The notes under the pieces are model-generated. The model was given only the letters and a program-made list of their open reading frames with translations, had not been told where the DNA came from and searched no databases. A program made the translations under genes and the position numbers. A DNA stretch of 64,000 bases from Paralvinella palmiformis (Eukaryota > Annelida > Polychaeta > Terebellida > Alvinellidae), in contig JAODUP010000187.1 of NCBI GenBank assembly GCA_025642065.1, positions 370,001 through 434,000 on the forward strand. The letters run 5' to 3'. Positions 11,153 to 23,162 of this stretch are shown here, in pieces. Numbering within the stretch: position 1 is the first letter of the stretch; each line of letters opens with the position of its first letter.

Positions 11153-13016
11153 AATGAGAGGAGGGGTGATATGAATAATAAATATAACTGCGATACGTTC
11201 TTTACAAACTCTAACCGATTGATCAATAACTGACTTAGAAAGTGTAATGAGAGCGAGTTCAAAGAACTCTTCACGACTTAATATAAACAGATTGTTTATC
11301 ACGATGAAGATCAAAATAACTGTCACGTAGATGGTCAAATAAACATAACAGACATTGGTCATAGTGATTCTTCTGACATAAACCCAAACTAGGAGACGAC
11401 AGTAAATAATTTATGTTGGTCTCGCAAATCAGATAAACAGACTTCAACATACCTCATCAAACTCGGCTGATACACATCACCGACAAATATTACCGTCATA
11501 TCGTTAAAAAAAAATACGTGGCCTCGTAAAAACAACACATTGCTGATATATAAATCAATTAGCCATTAACAGAGGTAATATTCTATGCAATTTGTATATA
11601 GAATAACTCGAAATACGAATTGATGACCACCAAAAAAAAAAAAACAGAAAACAATACGAGCCAAAAGTCGAACAGAAATCAATAGAAACCAGAACTAGGA
11701 GGAGTTTCAGTTTAATATAGAAACTATTACGATTGTGGGTTTGTCTGCGTCATTGGAAACGACTGAATAACTGAATTAATAAAAGCCATCGTTTATTTGT
11801 CTATCCATAAAACTTCGGTGACGTAAAATATTCAATCCGTAATCGTATCGTCAATCGAAATACGAGTCGTGATTAGTATCGAGGATTGCTACACAAAATG
11901 AGATACCTTTTCGCCGAAATTGCACAAAGTGCTGACTCAGACTAAACTCAGGTAAATTGCACCGATAACCCGAAAACAATACAATTAAACAAAGATAGAC
12001 TACGAGGTGAGCCGAAGCCAGGTTTAATGTCAGTATTATTACACACTCTAATCCTAGTTCAAACGAGTTACTGTATTGGGATCACCTTAAAACAGAAAGA
12101 ATACCATTTATCATCAACTTCGCGATATCTGTACCGAAATTAGCGAGAAAAATAGTTCTCAGATAATTTAAACAATTACAGGAACCAAATTAAACGATAT
12201 CAGAATTCACTCATTCCAAAACTTGGAACAGCGGCGCGATGGGGAAAAAATGATGGCACGGAAATATAGAATAATATAAGATAAACACTGATTAGCTTGT
12301 TAATTATTTTCAATTATGAACATTCTAGAACAACTTGGCGAGTCAAGTTAGTGATTCACGTAACTAAACCAGCTGGCAGGATAAAAAATACAATAATCAG
12401 TTTTGAAAATTCTGACGCGATAACGCTCTACGTTTTATCCGCAAATAAACTTGTACCAATCGAAATACAAGTCGCCAATAAGTAGAGGTCATTGAGAAAT
12501 CTCTACATTCCCCCCCCCCCTCTAAAAGAAAAACAACTTTTACGCCACCTTCGGAACGTAACAAACATTATAACATTAAGAGTCGGTGGCAACATCTTAA
12601 CTGATCCGACTGATTTACAGTCCGACATTAAATTTACACATAAAAAAGGCTAATGTTTCTTTTGGCGAATTAAGTCTAAATGATTTGTAGAAAGCCGACG
12701 AACAGAATAAACACCTGGTCGGAGCGTGTAAATCTAAGCTACTACCATCTGCTATCAGGTGAATAAGGCTGATTGTTGGTAAAACGCCATTCTTGGGGGG
12801 GGGTCCTCTGAGTCTACGGTCTGATACGAGCCTAATACAGCGACTGCCACCTTCAGATAGATCAAATAAGTCATACAGACATACGGGACTATATTCTAGT
12901 ATCACGGTGATGATGATGATGGTGATGATGATGATGACGATGTTAATTAGATAAAAACAGATAATGTGATGTCAGCTTAATACAATCTGTCAACTACTTC
13001 TGTTGTTGACTGTTAA

Positions 13017-13577
13017 TAGTTGTCTGTTATATAACAGATGAACTACTATCATTTGTTATATAACAGATGAACTACTATCATTTGCTACATAACAGATGAC
13101 CTACTATCATTTGTTACATAACAGATGAACTACTATCAATTGTTATATAACAGATGAACTACTTTCATTTGTTATATAACAGATGAACTACTATCATTTG
13201 TTATATAACAGATGAACTACTATCATTTGTTATATAACAGATGAACTACTATCATTTGTTATATAACAGATGAACTACTATCATTTGTTACATAACAGAT
13301 GACCTACTATCATTTGTTACATAACAGATGAACTACTATCAACTGTTATATAACAGATGAACTACTATCATTTGTTATATAACAGATGAACCACTTTCAT
13401 TTGTTATATAACAGATGAACTACTATCATTTGTTATATAACAGATGAACTACTATCATTTGTTATATAACAGATGAACTACTATCATTTGTTATATAACA
13501 GATGAACTACTCTCATTTGTTACATAACAGATGAACTACTATCAATTGTTATATAACAGATGAACTACTATCATTTG
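13017..13577. repeat. 29-bp minisatellite with 203-bp higher-order period
   Basis: About 19 units of 29 bp containing TTTGTTATATAACAGATGAA followed by CTACTATCA. TGTTATATAACA in each unit is a perfect 12-base palindrome. Most units are identical. A variant with TTACATAACAG and an ATCAA/ATCAAC end starts at 13110, 13313 and 13516, exactly 203 bp (7 x 29) apart. A GACCTACT variant precedes two of these, at 13095 and 13298. The flanks are single-copy. Confidence 0.97.
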
Positions 13578-14023
13578 CCAATTATAATTACGATGTGGAA
13601 AGAACTAATTAAGTCGATTGTTTGTTGCAGAGAGAAGTAGCTCGGACAACAACAAATCTACTACTCCCCTGTTATAATACAGTTTAGGGTGTGTGTATCG
13701 TGCAGAGCGTTATATGTGAACTACGTTATAGCGAGGACCACCTTGGTGTAAAGTGGGCGATAATTAGTTGTGTTCATGTTAATTAATCTGGCGTATTAAA
13801 CATATCTGACGTACACCGAATGCTACACTACTGCTGCCTCGTATAGATTTATTTGTGTATCCTATTGTATGCCGAATATGGAATAAAATACGATATGACA
13901 TGACGTTTCTAACAGAAGTGACTTTACTAGCTTTATATATTTTGTTGAGAGAGTAGTGAGTGTAGTAATGTTACAGGGCTTGACAACATATGTAAATACA
14001 GCATCCTGTGTCCATGGGGGGGG
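13578..14023. other. Unique segment
   Basis: Single-copy AT-rich sequence. A nine-base poly-G run near 14016 precedes the tRNA-like relic. No gene seen. Confidence 0.5.
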
Positions 14024-14096
14024 GTCTCTATGGCCTAACTGGTAATGCGGCTGGCCACAGACCTCTAACACGTGGGATAAAATCCGTCCTTTATAG
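14024..14096 (+). mobile_element. tRNA-like SINE head, degenerate
   Basis: TGGCCTAACTGG (14031-14042) fits the RNA polymerase III A-box consensus TRGCNNAnnnGG. GGGATAAAATCC (14074-14085) resembles a B box with one extra base. Their starts are 43 bases apart, the spacing of a tRNA gene. The cloverleaf stems pair poorly, so this is not a working tRNA gene; a decayed tRNA-derived SINE is the better reading. No clear tail or target-site duplication was identified. Confidence 0.45.
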
Positions 14097-14713
14097 GTCT
14101 GAGGACAAAACTGGAAATAAGTCTTTAGCGCTATTAATGTACTGTTAGCTATAATTGAATGTATTATAATATACATTACTAAACACCTGTATAATCAAAG
14201 ATGTTTTATCCTTTACTTTGTCCAACTAATTTTAGAGGTCAACCAAAATATTTAGTCTGGCTTGTGCCAAAAATGGTCGAAAACAGTAGCATGCATACAC
14301 TAAAACATAGAAATACACGCGCATACAACCGACAAGCACAGGTGAGTGTACGAGTTGCAACAGACAACTAGTATCTTATCCGACCTGTTACATAATCCAG
14401 GTACTACAGAAAGAAGAAGTTTTTAGTACAATTCGAGTCAATAGTAATTTATCGTTATTATTGTTACCTTAAGCCCGCCCCAGGTAGACCAGAGCTAGTT
14501 TACTGCTAATGAGCCATAAGCACACCTGGCTAGCACCTGGCCCGCTCACAGCATGTGCATCATATAATAAACAATAGAAGCTACTATTAAATACTAACAA
14601 ATCTGTCACTCTGCTGTCAGGTGTCGCCACTATCTCAGTCAATCACTGCTTGATGTCCAGGTATTGGCAAAGGCTGAAGAGAGTCTATTGAAATTCTGAC
14701 TCTTACATAACGG
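14097..14713. other. Unique segment
   Basis: Single-copy sequence. A good splice-donor-like CACAG|GTGAGTG occurs at 14336-14347 after a short open stretch from an ATG near 14291, but nothing else supports an exon. Confidence 0.45.
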
Positions 14714-14841
14714 AGGCAGGCAGGCAGGCAGGCGGATAGGCGGGCAGGCAGGCAGGCATGCGGATAGGCGGGAAGGCAGGCATGTGGATAGGCGGGCAGG
14801 CGTGCAGGCACTCACTCACTCACTCACTCACACTCATTCAT
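14714..14841. repeat. (GGCA)n / GGATAGGCG array followed by (ACTC)n
   Basis: GGCA repeats are interspersed three times with CGGATAGGCGGG-type units (a roughly 28-35-bp superunit) and end in (ACTC)n from about 14811. Confidence 0.94.
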
Positions 14842-15060
14842 GACTGTACACAATAATAACTCATATATACATGTCATATTGAGGTTAATTCAACAGTCAA
14901 GAGACGATGTACATTTGATAGAATTCGACTAATATCGCTCAAACGATCATCTCGCTTCACTTGTCTCAGAGATTAGACAGTCAATGCACTTTAATGACCT
15001 CTCTCTAGCTAATATCACATTGGTATCACTGGCATGAGAAGGCTAAAATAACCTAGAATT
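14842..15060. other. Short unique spacer
   Basis: Single-copy DNA; nothing recognised. Confidence 0.5.
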
Positions 15061-15113
15061 GACAGAGAGTGAGAGAGAGGGGGGGGATGAGAGTGAGACA
15101 CAAACACACACAC

Positions 15114-15150
<37 letters not shown>

Positions 15151-15241
15151 CGGACGGACGGACGGACGGACGGACGGACAGACACACACACACACACACA
15201 CACAGAGAGAGATAGAGAGGGGGGATGAGAGTGAGACACAA

Positions 15242-15290
<49 letters not shown>

Positions 15291-15362
15291 CAGACGATCG
15301 GACGGACGGACAGACAGAGCAGAACACACACACACACACACACACACACAGAGATAGAGATA
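15061..15362. repeat. Duplicated compound microsatellite, 138-bp period
   Basis: The order GA, G-run, ATGAGAGTGAGACACAAACA, (CA)n, (TA)n, (GACG)n, (CA)n, GAGATAGAG occurs twice. The ATGAGAGTGAG landmark is at 15087 and 15225, so the whole composite was duplicated in tandem. Open frames of up to 135 codons on both strands are artefacts of the repeats. Confidence 0.96.
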
Positions 15363-16020
15363 GATACACGACGCGGCGACGACGCTGATTATGACAACCC
15401 CCCCCCCGCCCGTCCCATACAATTCTGGTATCCAGATCGTGGCGAAAGGAAGCCGTAGATAAGTCCGGATATAAACTGATTTATGATTTCATAAAGATGA
15501 CCTTCCCTGTTATTGGTAGGAAGGCTTCATTCAGCTTCTATCTAATCATATTTCTACGAGACGAATATACATATGTAGCCAGAGCATCACTGATGAACAT
15601 CATTATCATTCTATGATCAATGGTAATTACAGTATGGACAGGTAGTATGATATAACAATTTGATTAACTACTTTCATCCAATGTACATCAACAACATAAA
15701 GACAAGAGGACAGCGGAAGGTCAACTGAAGTCTTACTTCTGTTGCTGTAACTCTCTACCAGAGACCAGACCACGTGTTCGTCAGTTTGTGAAGGAGTACA
15801 AAAAAACACACACACACACGAGCATATTAAATTTCTAACCACTGTTACACTCGTAGAAACACACGCGCGCACGCGCACACACACGGCTAGTCTACCTACC
15901 GACCCACCTAATATCAGTAGAACAGACTATTTTACTCGCCAAGCAAAACATCTGCGCGTTTTTTTCGTCAAATTTCCCGGTAACAAACGGGTTGAAAATA
16001 GCTTATAACTCATCATTTGT
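15363..16020. other. Unique segment with short CA/CG tract
   Basis: Single-copy DNA with a ten-base poly-C near 15398 and an ACACGCGCGCACGCGCACAC tract at 15858-15884. No supported gene. Confidence 0.5.
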
Positions 16021-16021
16021 G

Positions 16022-16086
16022 GTGTGTATGTGTGTGTGTGTGTGTGTGTGTGGAGGTGGCGAGGAGGTGGTGAAGGGGGGGGGGGG
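16022..16086. repeat. (TG)n followed by poly-G of 12
   Basis: TG repeat at 16022-16052, then a G-rich stretch ending in a run of 12 G at about 16075-16086. This G-rich strand could form a quadruplex. Confidence 0.95.
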
Positions 16087-16089
16087 TGT

Positions 16090-19000
16090 CGGCGTCGAAG
16101 GCCATCCCTCCCATTCAGACATCCCAATGCCAGATAATATAGAGGATGGAGTTAATATAATGGTAGAGCGATACTAGACACATTCTCTCCACTGATAATA
16201 ATCATTCATTTCGGCACGTAACACGCCACAGCAGCACCGAGCTCATATTTCTTAATAAATGAATCATGTCAAAGAACACCTCACCACGGGAGCCACATCC
16301 CCGAGCTTTATATCTCTACCGGCCCACCGACACGACCGAAATCCTCCCCACCCCGAGTCGTGGGAAGCCGTGAGGGCTAAATGGCCCCCTTGGGGTGGCA
16401 GGGGCCGAGAATGACGATTTTGGAGCTAATTAATTCTGATGGGTCATTCCGAGTATTGGCCGACCATTTTCGCCATCTAGCGGCCAGATCAGGCCAGAAG
16501 TCGATCTTAACACCGAAATCACTGCCCCGTCAAAAAACCTGACTCCGACAGATCTGCTGCACAACCCGACCGCGATCACGCGCCGCAGCGAAATCGGCAA
16601 ATTCCAGATAGAAATAAATTCGACGTAAAATTAATTCTAGCGTTGCTTATTAATTATTAGCTGCCGACTATAGTAGGCCAGGATGTCAATAATAAGACTG
16701 TTAGCTTTAAATTAGCCAAAATATTGATAACAACGACACGTCTGTACTTAGTATGCGGGATCTATTTAAATCGGCACAGCAATATATCGTTACCAGAGCT
16801 AACAGCTATCAGAGTGGTGCCTTGTAATTGATTTGTTTACGCTTTAACAGGGTACACCAAACCGTCAATCATAATGTTTGGTGGTAAACAATTAGGAATT
16901 GTAATATTTATAATTTGATAAAAATATTATTAGTGATGAGGCCGAGTGATGCGACCTGATATCTAGTTAACCCATTCATTATTACTGTCTGTTGGGAGGA
17001 TATAAACTAAAATCTCGCTGACACAATTCGCCTCATTACGGGAGTTAAACCATCCCGAAGTAAATATCAGACTTCGACCCCGGTGTCATTATCATCGACA
17101 CGGACGCACTACGTGATTAAGTGAGTCTTCAACGGTCTTCATAAACAAAATGTCCGTCTTCACTGTTCTTCATTATCTAGTCTACGTCATACATCAGCCA
17201 GCTACAGGAATAAGGTCACTGGTTTAAATCAGCAAATCCCGGAACTAATACAAGAAGATGACGGCGTAAATGAGGAACTCCAAACAAGTACAGCAAATAT
17301 AAATAGAGGGTTTCCTTTTAAATATGTTGACGAATGATCCATATTTGGTGCCATTGTACTCGGTAGGCGTTGATTGATCGTAACGTTATCGCTAACTTCT
17401 TGCGAACAGATGCGGGCTTCTTGGAAATGGCGTAGATCAATGGTACTGAATGGGACAAGAATATCTTGAAAAATAATCAAATCCGGGTGATGTTAGTATT
17501 ATATATAAAAAAGACCCCCCCCCCCAACCCCAACCACCACCACCACCACCCGACCATGTTATGCACTGTAATGCAAATTATGTGTGATAACGCACCGAGT
17601 GAACCCACTTTTGGGTTTGGTTTTTCACACTCGAGTGACCTACGGATGAAGCGTTCGGCCGTAATGGGGAGATCAATTCCATCACATTGGCCATGTCATC
17701 CACGTACAGCATCCCGATAAAAACTGGAGAGAAGCCGATGTAGCGACCGACAAACGAGCCAAACAGCCGGAGCAGCCCTCCGACCGCACTCGGTGATCTC
17801 ACTTCGGAGAATAAGTGTCAACAGGACATCGTGGCAACAACGCAACGACGGCAACATCCCAAACGAAAATATAGTGAGTTAAATGATCGCCTGATGGCAC
17901 CACCGTACTAGCTAACTGACTGGGGCCAGTCGGCTTCCTAAGGCGCCAGCCAGCCTAGCAGTGCGCCACCCACTTCGAGCACCACCATCCAGCTCGAGCG
18001 CCACCCTTGCCGAGCACCACCGCCCCCCCCCCAACTAGCTTCCCTATGATACCATCTGAGATGATCGCTTTGGGTGGAAATGATCGCGGCACCAGATGAG
18101 TTTTTATAACGAATATCAGTCATTACTCGGCCCCAAGTTGCAGCACGTTGTATCGGGGAATCGTTGTTTTTTTCTTCGTTCTTTCTGCTGCAAACCGAGA
18201 GAATCACGGCTAAGGCGGTTTCTTGTCACACACGCACACACACACACAGAGAAAGAGTGTATGTGTGTGTGCGCGCGTGCGCGCGTGCGTGCGTGTTCAA
18301 TCGTCCAAAAAAGGAGCGCTATCCATAATAATATACTATACAATATTTATCTATTTGTTGACAGTGGAAGTAGCAGTTGAAGCTAATGAGGACAGGATAT
18401 CCTGTCACCGAGCCACTAGCCAAAGATATATTACGTGTTTCATTCATCACAATCTGCTCGTCCCACTAGGTCAACCACCCTCTCGCCAGATCCGTCACTG
18501 CGGCCCTTTTACGTTTCAGTCTGGGATCTGTAAATCTTGACCAATCAGGACGACGCCATCCGGAGACGTGATAGACCTTCTGCCGGATGGCATGTTTACA
18601 GGCTCCCGAACAGATGAGTGCTTACTCCGACAACTCCGCTCACATTAATGTGCATGCAGATGATGTCATCATAGGTGGCGCCACTCCGAGTGAGGCGATG
18701 GAATACGTGGCCAGATGGCTTTATTGTTGTTTGTCTTCGCTGCTCGCCAGTCGCCGTGCCGACTCGACTGCCAATGAAATACTGGCCACTCACTCTGCGT
18801 TTAAGCGTCGATGTTGCTGACAGAAGGAGCCCGCTGAAGGAACGGCCGAGTGCCAAAGAGAGAAGGAAGCCACTGATTCATGCCGGTCCTGATGCCGGGA
18901 GTAGCCTTCGTATTATCAGAACAACCATCCACTCGTCATTTCCGTTGCTGCAGCAGTAGCGGCCCGCCATCATCTGTGGTCGGGTTAATATTCTTGGCTG

Positions 19001-19404
19001 CTAAGAGATTTTATGTACCGAGGCAATTTGCCTAGAATTTCGCTTTTCTCGGCATCGAACGGACGTTTTCCCAATAATGAATCGTGACATGACAAAGTTG
19101 ACTGAAACTGCTGACGCACTGTTTTTGATGACCTTGAAAACCATCCGCCTTTTTATAAACAACTTCCCGTTAGATGAGATATTGGGCTGGCTAGAAAAAG
19201 GACTTTGATAAGAAACTAATATCTGTTGACAAATTATCACCGAGAAGACACGAGTTAATCTGAGCAAATTGTCTTTTTTTATCGGCATAAAATATTGCAC
19301 TGATATCAATTACGGTAGATTGATGAGTAATTAAACAACGTTTTCCATTACACATTTTCAAGGACGGTCTGTGGTTCGACAGAGACTAATACGTTAGATT
19401 CCGG
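16090..19404. other. Unique block with homeodomain-type words
   Basis: About 3.3 kb of mainly single-copy sequence. 16380-16700 is notable for TAATTAATT (16428-16436), CGCCATCTAGCGG (near 16467, resembling a CTCF core but with mismatches) and TTATTAATTATTAG (near 16647), all in repeat-free DNA. Poly-C runs lie near 17515 and 18023, and a TG/CG tract at 18257-18296. The 60-105-codon frames overlap on both strands and have no recognised domain. Distal regulatory DNA is possible but unproven. Confidence 0.4.
18227..18296. repeat. CA tract then TG/CG alternating tract
   Basis: (CA)n at 18227-18248, a GAGAAAGAGTG spacer, then TGTGTGTGCGCGCGTGCGCG with GTGCGTGCGTG to 18296. The CA and TG halves are inverted relative to each other and could fold into a hairpin. 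Confidence 0.95.

Positions 19405-19455
<51 letters not shown>
19405..19455. repeat. (GATA)n microsatellite
   Basis: About 12 uninterrupted GATA/AGAT units. Confidence 0.97.
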
Positions 19456-19821
19456 GCGACTGGTATAGAAGGGCAACCAACCTGTAAAGGATGTATTTGT
19501 AGGAAAGCGGCACTGAACTATGGATGATGTCTTTTTGTCATCTTATCCGCTTGGTGCATGGCAACGACGCTCAAGGTCACCTTGACAAATACCTGTATTA
19601 ACGAGAGTAGTTCTAAGCATGTACAAGCATTAGACGGATGCTAGGCATAATGGAGGATAGCCACTTACAGTATTTCTCTACACAAATCATTGGCGGTAGT
19701 AGGCTTTTTGCTGAAATAACTGTTATTTTAACCCCGAGAACGGACATTGTTTGAAGGTAGCACGTTGGACCTTGAGCGAATGCTATTCATTAGCAGTTCA
19801 GTTGCCGAATAAGCAACTCGG
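19456..19821. other. Unique segment
   Basis: Single-copy sequence; nothing recognised. Confidence 0.5.
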
Positions 19822-19880
19822 ATGACGGTGGCGTGGTAGGTTAAGAGTTGTCGGTATTCGATTCCAAGGATGGCTCGCCC
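19822..19880 (+). mobile_element. tRNA-like SINE relic with internal deletion
   Basis: TGGCGTGGTAGGTTAAG (19829-19845) resembles an A box with D-loop, and TATTCGATTCC (19854-19864) resembles a B box. They are only 25 bases apart instead of about 44, so the anticodon region would have to be deleted. The following GGATGGCTCGCCCGGTAAAT may be SINE body. Confidence 0.3.
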
Positions 19881-21992
19881 GGTAAATTGTCAATTTTTCA
19901 ACAAATACACGTGTCCCATGTTTTGAATTAGTCCGTGTATTTGTGCAGCTCTAATTCTGACGGCTGGTAGCATCTACCAATAAATTGGCAATCACGAATA
20001 TACATTTTTCAGCGATGCACCTCGCCCCCAACCCCCCCCCCTCCCCTGTGTTACAGAATACGATGTCTGGGTACACATGATGCTGACTACAATTCTCCAC
20101 ATCACAACACTAATATCGAGATCAGTGACGTAAATTCAAACAAATCATCCTCATACATTTCGTGTCATATTTTCTATATGGCGGCTGTTCGTGATAATGA
20201 ATTAAATCGGAGACAAACTTCTCCAGTTACGTAACACCTGGTGACGTCATATATAATAAGGCGTCACGTTATTCTCTGCTGAGATGATCAGTGGGTTCCA
20301 TTTCGGGTTTGAAACACTTAACAAGAATGAATGGTTCTATACGAAATGGGACCACTGGAGAACCATCCGTATCGTATAGGAGACGTCACCGCCAAACGTC
20401 CGTCTTATTCAGAAAAGTTATCGGCCAATTTAGCGACCTTTGACATCATACGAGCATGACTAATGGAGTCGGCTAATCATGATACATGATTCATACATAT
20501 CGTGAACATCGATTTTAAGCCACGCATTCCTTCAGGTTTTCAACGCAACACGTAGCGATGTTTTTGTTAAGCAACAAAAATGTAAGGAAACACCTATACT
20601 GCGGCCATCTTACGGAAACTCCTCACCGCCAAACAAGAGAGAAACAAGAACAGTTTTTATTTTGGAGTAATTAAGCGCCCCTCGATATTTTGTAGATAAA
20701 AAACTACGCGCGTGGATCTCGGCGGGTCGAGTTTCAGGAAAGCATCACGTGATTCTGTCAAACGTGAAATGGTCTCACCTTTGAGCTGACGACAGCGGCC
20801 CTGGCGAACCGCCCCCCCCCCCCCGTCACATGATCCATCTTACCTGTGTCACGTGATTTGTACTTCTCATCAATGGCGACGGCTAACCGCCGAGGTCAAA
20901 GGCCTTGAGCATCGGCCGGGGTCAATTCTGAAGACGTTAATGATAAAAGATGCACAATGCAGCATCCCAAGAAAAGGTGTCAGAATGTAAGATAATCGCC
21001 TTTGGTGAACGTCTCACATTAACGCAGCGTCTAAGTACCGCGTATATGATTCCATAATAGAGCTGTCCACGTTAAACATCTCATATATGACACACGGTAA
21101 GCAATAAATATCCGGTATGGGGCTCAGTTGACAGCCTACAGAGAATACAACACGAGCGACATTAACCATTTAAAGAGCACAGATTGGCCCATAGACAACA
21201 AGTGAACACCGAACGCTCCATCACGTGAGCTATCATATGAAGAAATTATTATCACTTTAATGATTAATGGATGCTCAAAAAGCATTTGATTTAATAATGC
21301 ATGTGAGTGTAGCGGGTCGCTTTATATACAAACACTAATCCAATTTGGTGTTTATAGTTAATGGAAGCACTACATGTAAACATACCATTACTCAGTGGTC
21401 ACAATTAACTTTAATAGAATCTCAAGCTAACAGTCATGACTGCTCACTATCTCCAGCAGTCAATGGAAACTTTGCATGTTATGGGAATATTTCATGCTTC
21501 CACACACCGAATAAAAGAGCATTTTTTCCACGATGTGCACATATAACATATAGGGAAGCTTAAAGTGTGTTTTGAGTTAATTTTTTGGTTCGACGCATGA
21601 AATACCTATATACAATGTAGAGTGGATTTGGAAGGGTTTTCTCCCTGGCTAATAATGACTGATGATTGTCTAACAGGTAACAGATATTAATATTCGTGTA
21701 AATGTGAGCCGATATTAGCACGTGTCTAACAGTCAAATGACATTAACAACTGTCTAACAGTCAGTTGACATTAACAATCCCTACCTATAGGTAGTTTTTG
21801 CTGTCAGTCATTCCATACTGCACATAAACAAGAGTTAGCTGACACTTAAACTTATCTGGATATTACCTGATACAGGTGTTTGACAGCAGTAACTAATACA
21901 CATCAATACTACTTTGTGCAGGCTGACATATCAGTGATAAAACAGTGTATACTTATTTACGTCAGTTTGTAATGGATAAATAAATATAAATA

Positions 21993-21996
<4 letters not shown>
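19881..21996. other. Unique block
   Basis: About 2.1 kb of mostly single-copy DNA. Poly-C runs lie near 20032 and at 20812-20824. A 28-bp direct duplication containing TGTCTAACAGTCA..TGACATTAACAA lies at 21723-21777. No gene recognised. Confidence 0.5.
20812..20824. repeat. Poly-C run of 13
   Basis: Thirteen C residues between GAACCG and GTCACATG. Confidence 0.97.

Positions 21997-22030
<34 letters not shown>
21997..22030. repeat. (TA)n microsatellite
   Basis: About 17 TA dinucleotides. Confidence 0.97.
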
Positions 22031-22032
<2 letters not shown>

Positions 22033-22059
22033 CATGGACAAATAGGATTAACAGTATCT

Positions 22060-22200
22060 ACATCTGAAACATAGACCCCCCCCCCACTCAAAACTGACAA
22101 CACTGTCTAGACGAGTTGTCCCATCTCTGAAACATAGACCTCAGCTGAAACTTACAACATCTAGACAAAGTTATCCCGCCTCTGAAATAGGAAGCTTAAT
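22060..22200. repeat. Degenerate ~65-bp tandem repeat
   Basis: CTGAAACATAGACC occurs at 22062 and 22127. A third diverged copy begins CTGAAATAGG near 22183. Between them CTAGACGAGTTGTCCC and CTAGACAAAGTTATCCC are homologous. A ten-base poly-C expanded inside the first copy. Confidence 0.8.
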
Positions 22201-22470
22201 GTTTACACCAAGCTGACCTAGATTTAAATTACTTTCTATATAAGGTATTTCTGATATTGATATCCATCACAACAGTCTAAGTTATGAATAGGAAACTGCC
22301 ACACACGGAGATTGATAAACTGCCGTCAGCAAGTATTATACATATTTATTAGCCAGAAAGAACACCAAGTGTTAGACTGTCTCATGAAAACATAATGAAG
22401 TAATGTCTGCACCTTTCCTTGAAAATGTTTTAACACCGTACACAGGAATGGACACAAAAATTTCATATCT

Positions 22471-22479
22471 ATATCTCTA

Positions 22480-22511
<32 letters not shown>

Positions 22512-22519
22512 AACGTGTA

Positions 22520-22577
<58 letters not shown>

Positions 22578-22614
22578 ACGTGTGTATATGTGTGCGTGCG
22601 CGCGCGTGTGTGTT
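22471..22614. repeat. Compound (TA)n / TG / CG tract
   Basis: TA repeats flank ACGTGTATGTGTGTG (about 22471-22576). After AAGACG comes TGTGTATATGTGTGCGTGCG and CGCGCGTGTGTG. The whole stretch is alternating purine-pyrimidine apart from a few bases. Confidence 0.95.
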
Positions 22615-23123
22615 TTGACATTTTGATACTAGTACCTGTAATGATTTCTATTGAGTAATTTATTAGGTAAGTGTTAATCTATTGTTGATAATGTCGCTAA
22701 ATAACAAAAGTATGGCACAGTATAATTACTTCGGGCCACAGGTGTCACCATAAAAAATATATCATGTACATCTAGCCATCAGAGGACATATAAAAAACAC
22801 ATACGACCCTCACAATGATTGGAAGATATTTCAGGAGGTTATGGAAACTGGCGTTTGGTGTTTTTTACGACTTTTCACCTCGTTACCTTGGCCTAACCCG
22901 TGAAAGAATATTAACCTGTGACCATTACATAAGCTAATACAATGTGAACGTTATTAGCGACAATGGGCAAAGTTCTTTACGGCCAACCATCAGATGGACT
23001 AATGACTTTTTATAGGAAGGACGGCAAGTCTATATGACAAACCGAAGGATCGGCAGCGAGAGTTTATGCTTCCTGAATGGCCATAAGTCGAGAAATAAAA
23101 ACGCTGATTGAAATAATAGCCAC

Positions 23124-23162
<39 letters not shown>

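Larger units (their letters stand above)
9830..13016. other. AT-rich unique segment
   Basis: About 3.2 kb without convincing coding potential. It contains a (CA)n tract at 11117-11152, poly-C or poly-G runs near 10936, 12510 and 12795, poly-A runs near 10131, 11505 and 11633, and a GAT/GAC-rich patch at 12907-12942. The 103-codon minus frame at 11051-11362 spans the CA tract, and the 96-codon minus frame at 12615-12905 has no recognised domain. Confidence 0.5.

Noticed and set aside
14280..14347. Plus-strand ATG followed by 17 open codons and CACAG|GTGAGTG
   Set aside because: Too short and without other support; such combinations arise by chance in 64 kb.
15015..15422. 135-codon minus frame and its overlapping partners
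   Set aside because: Translation of CA, TA and GACG repeats.
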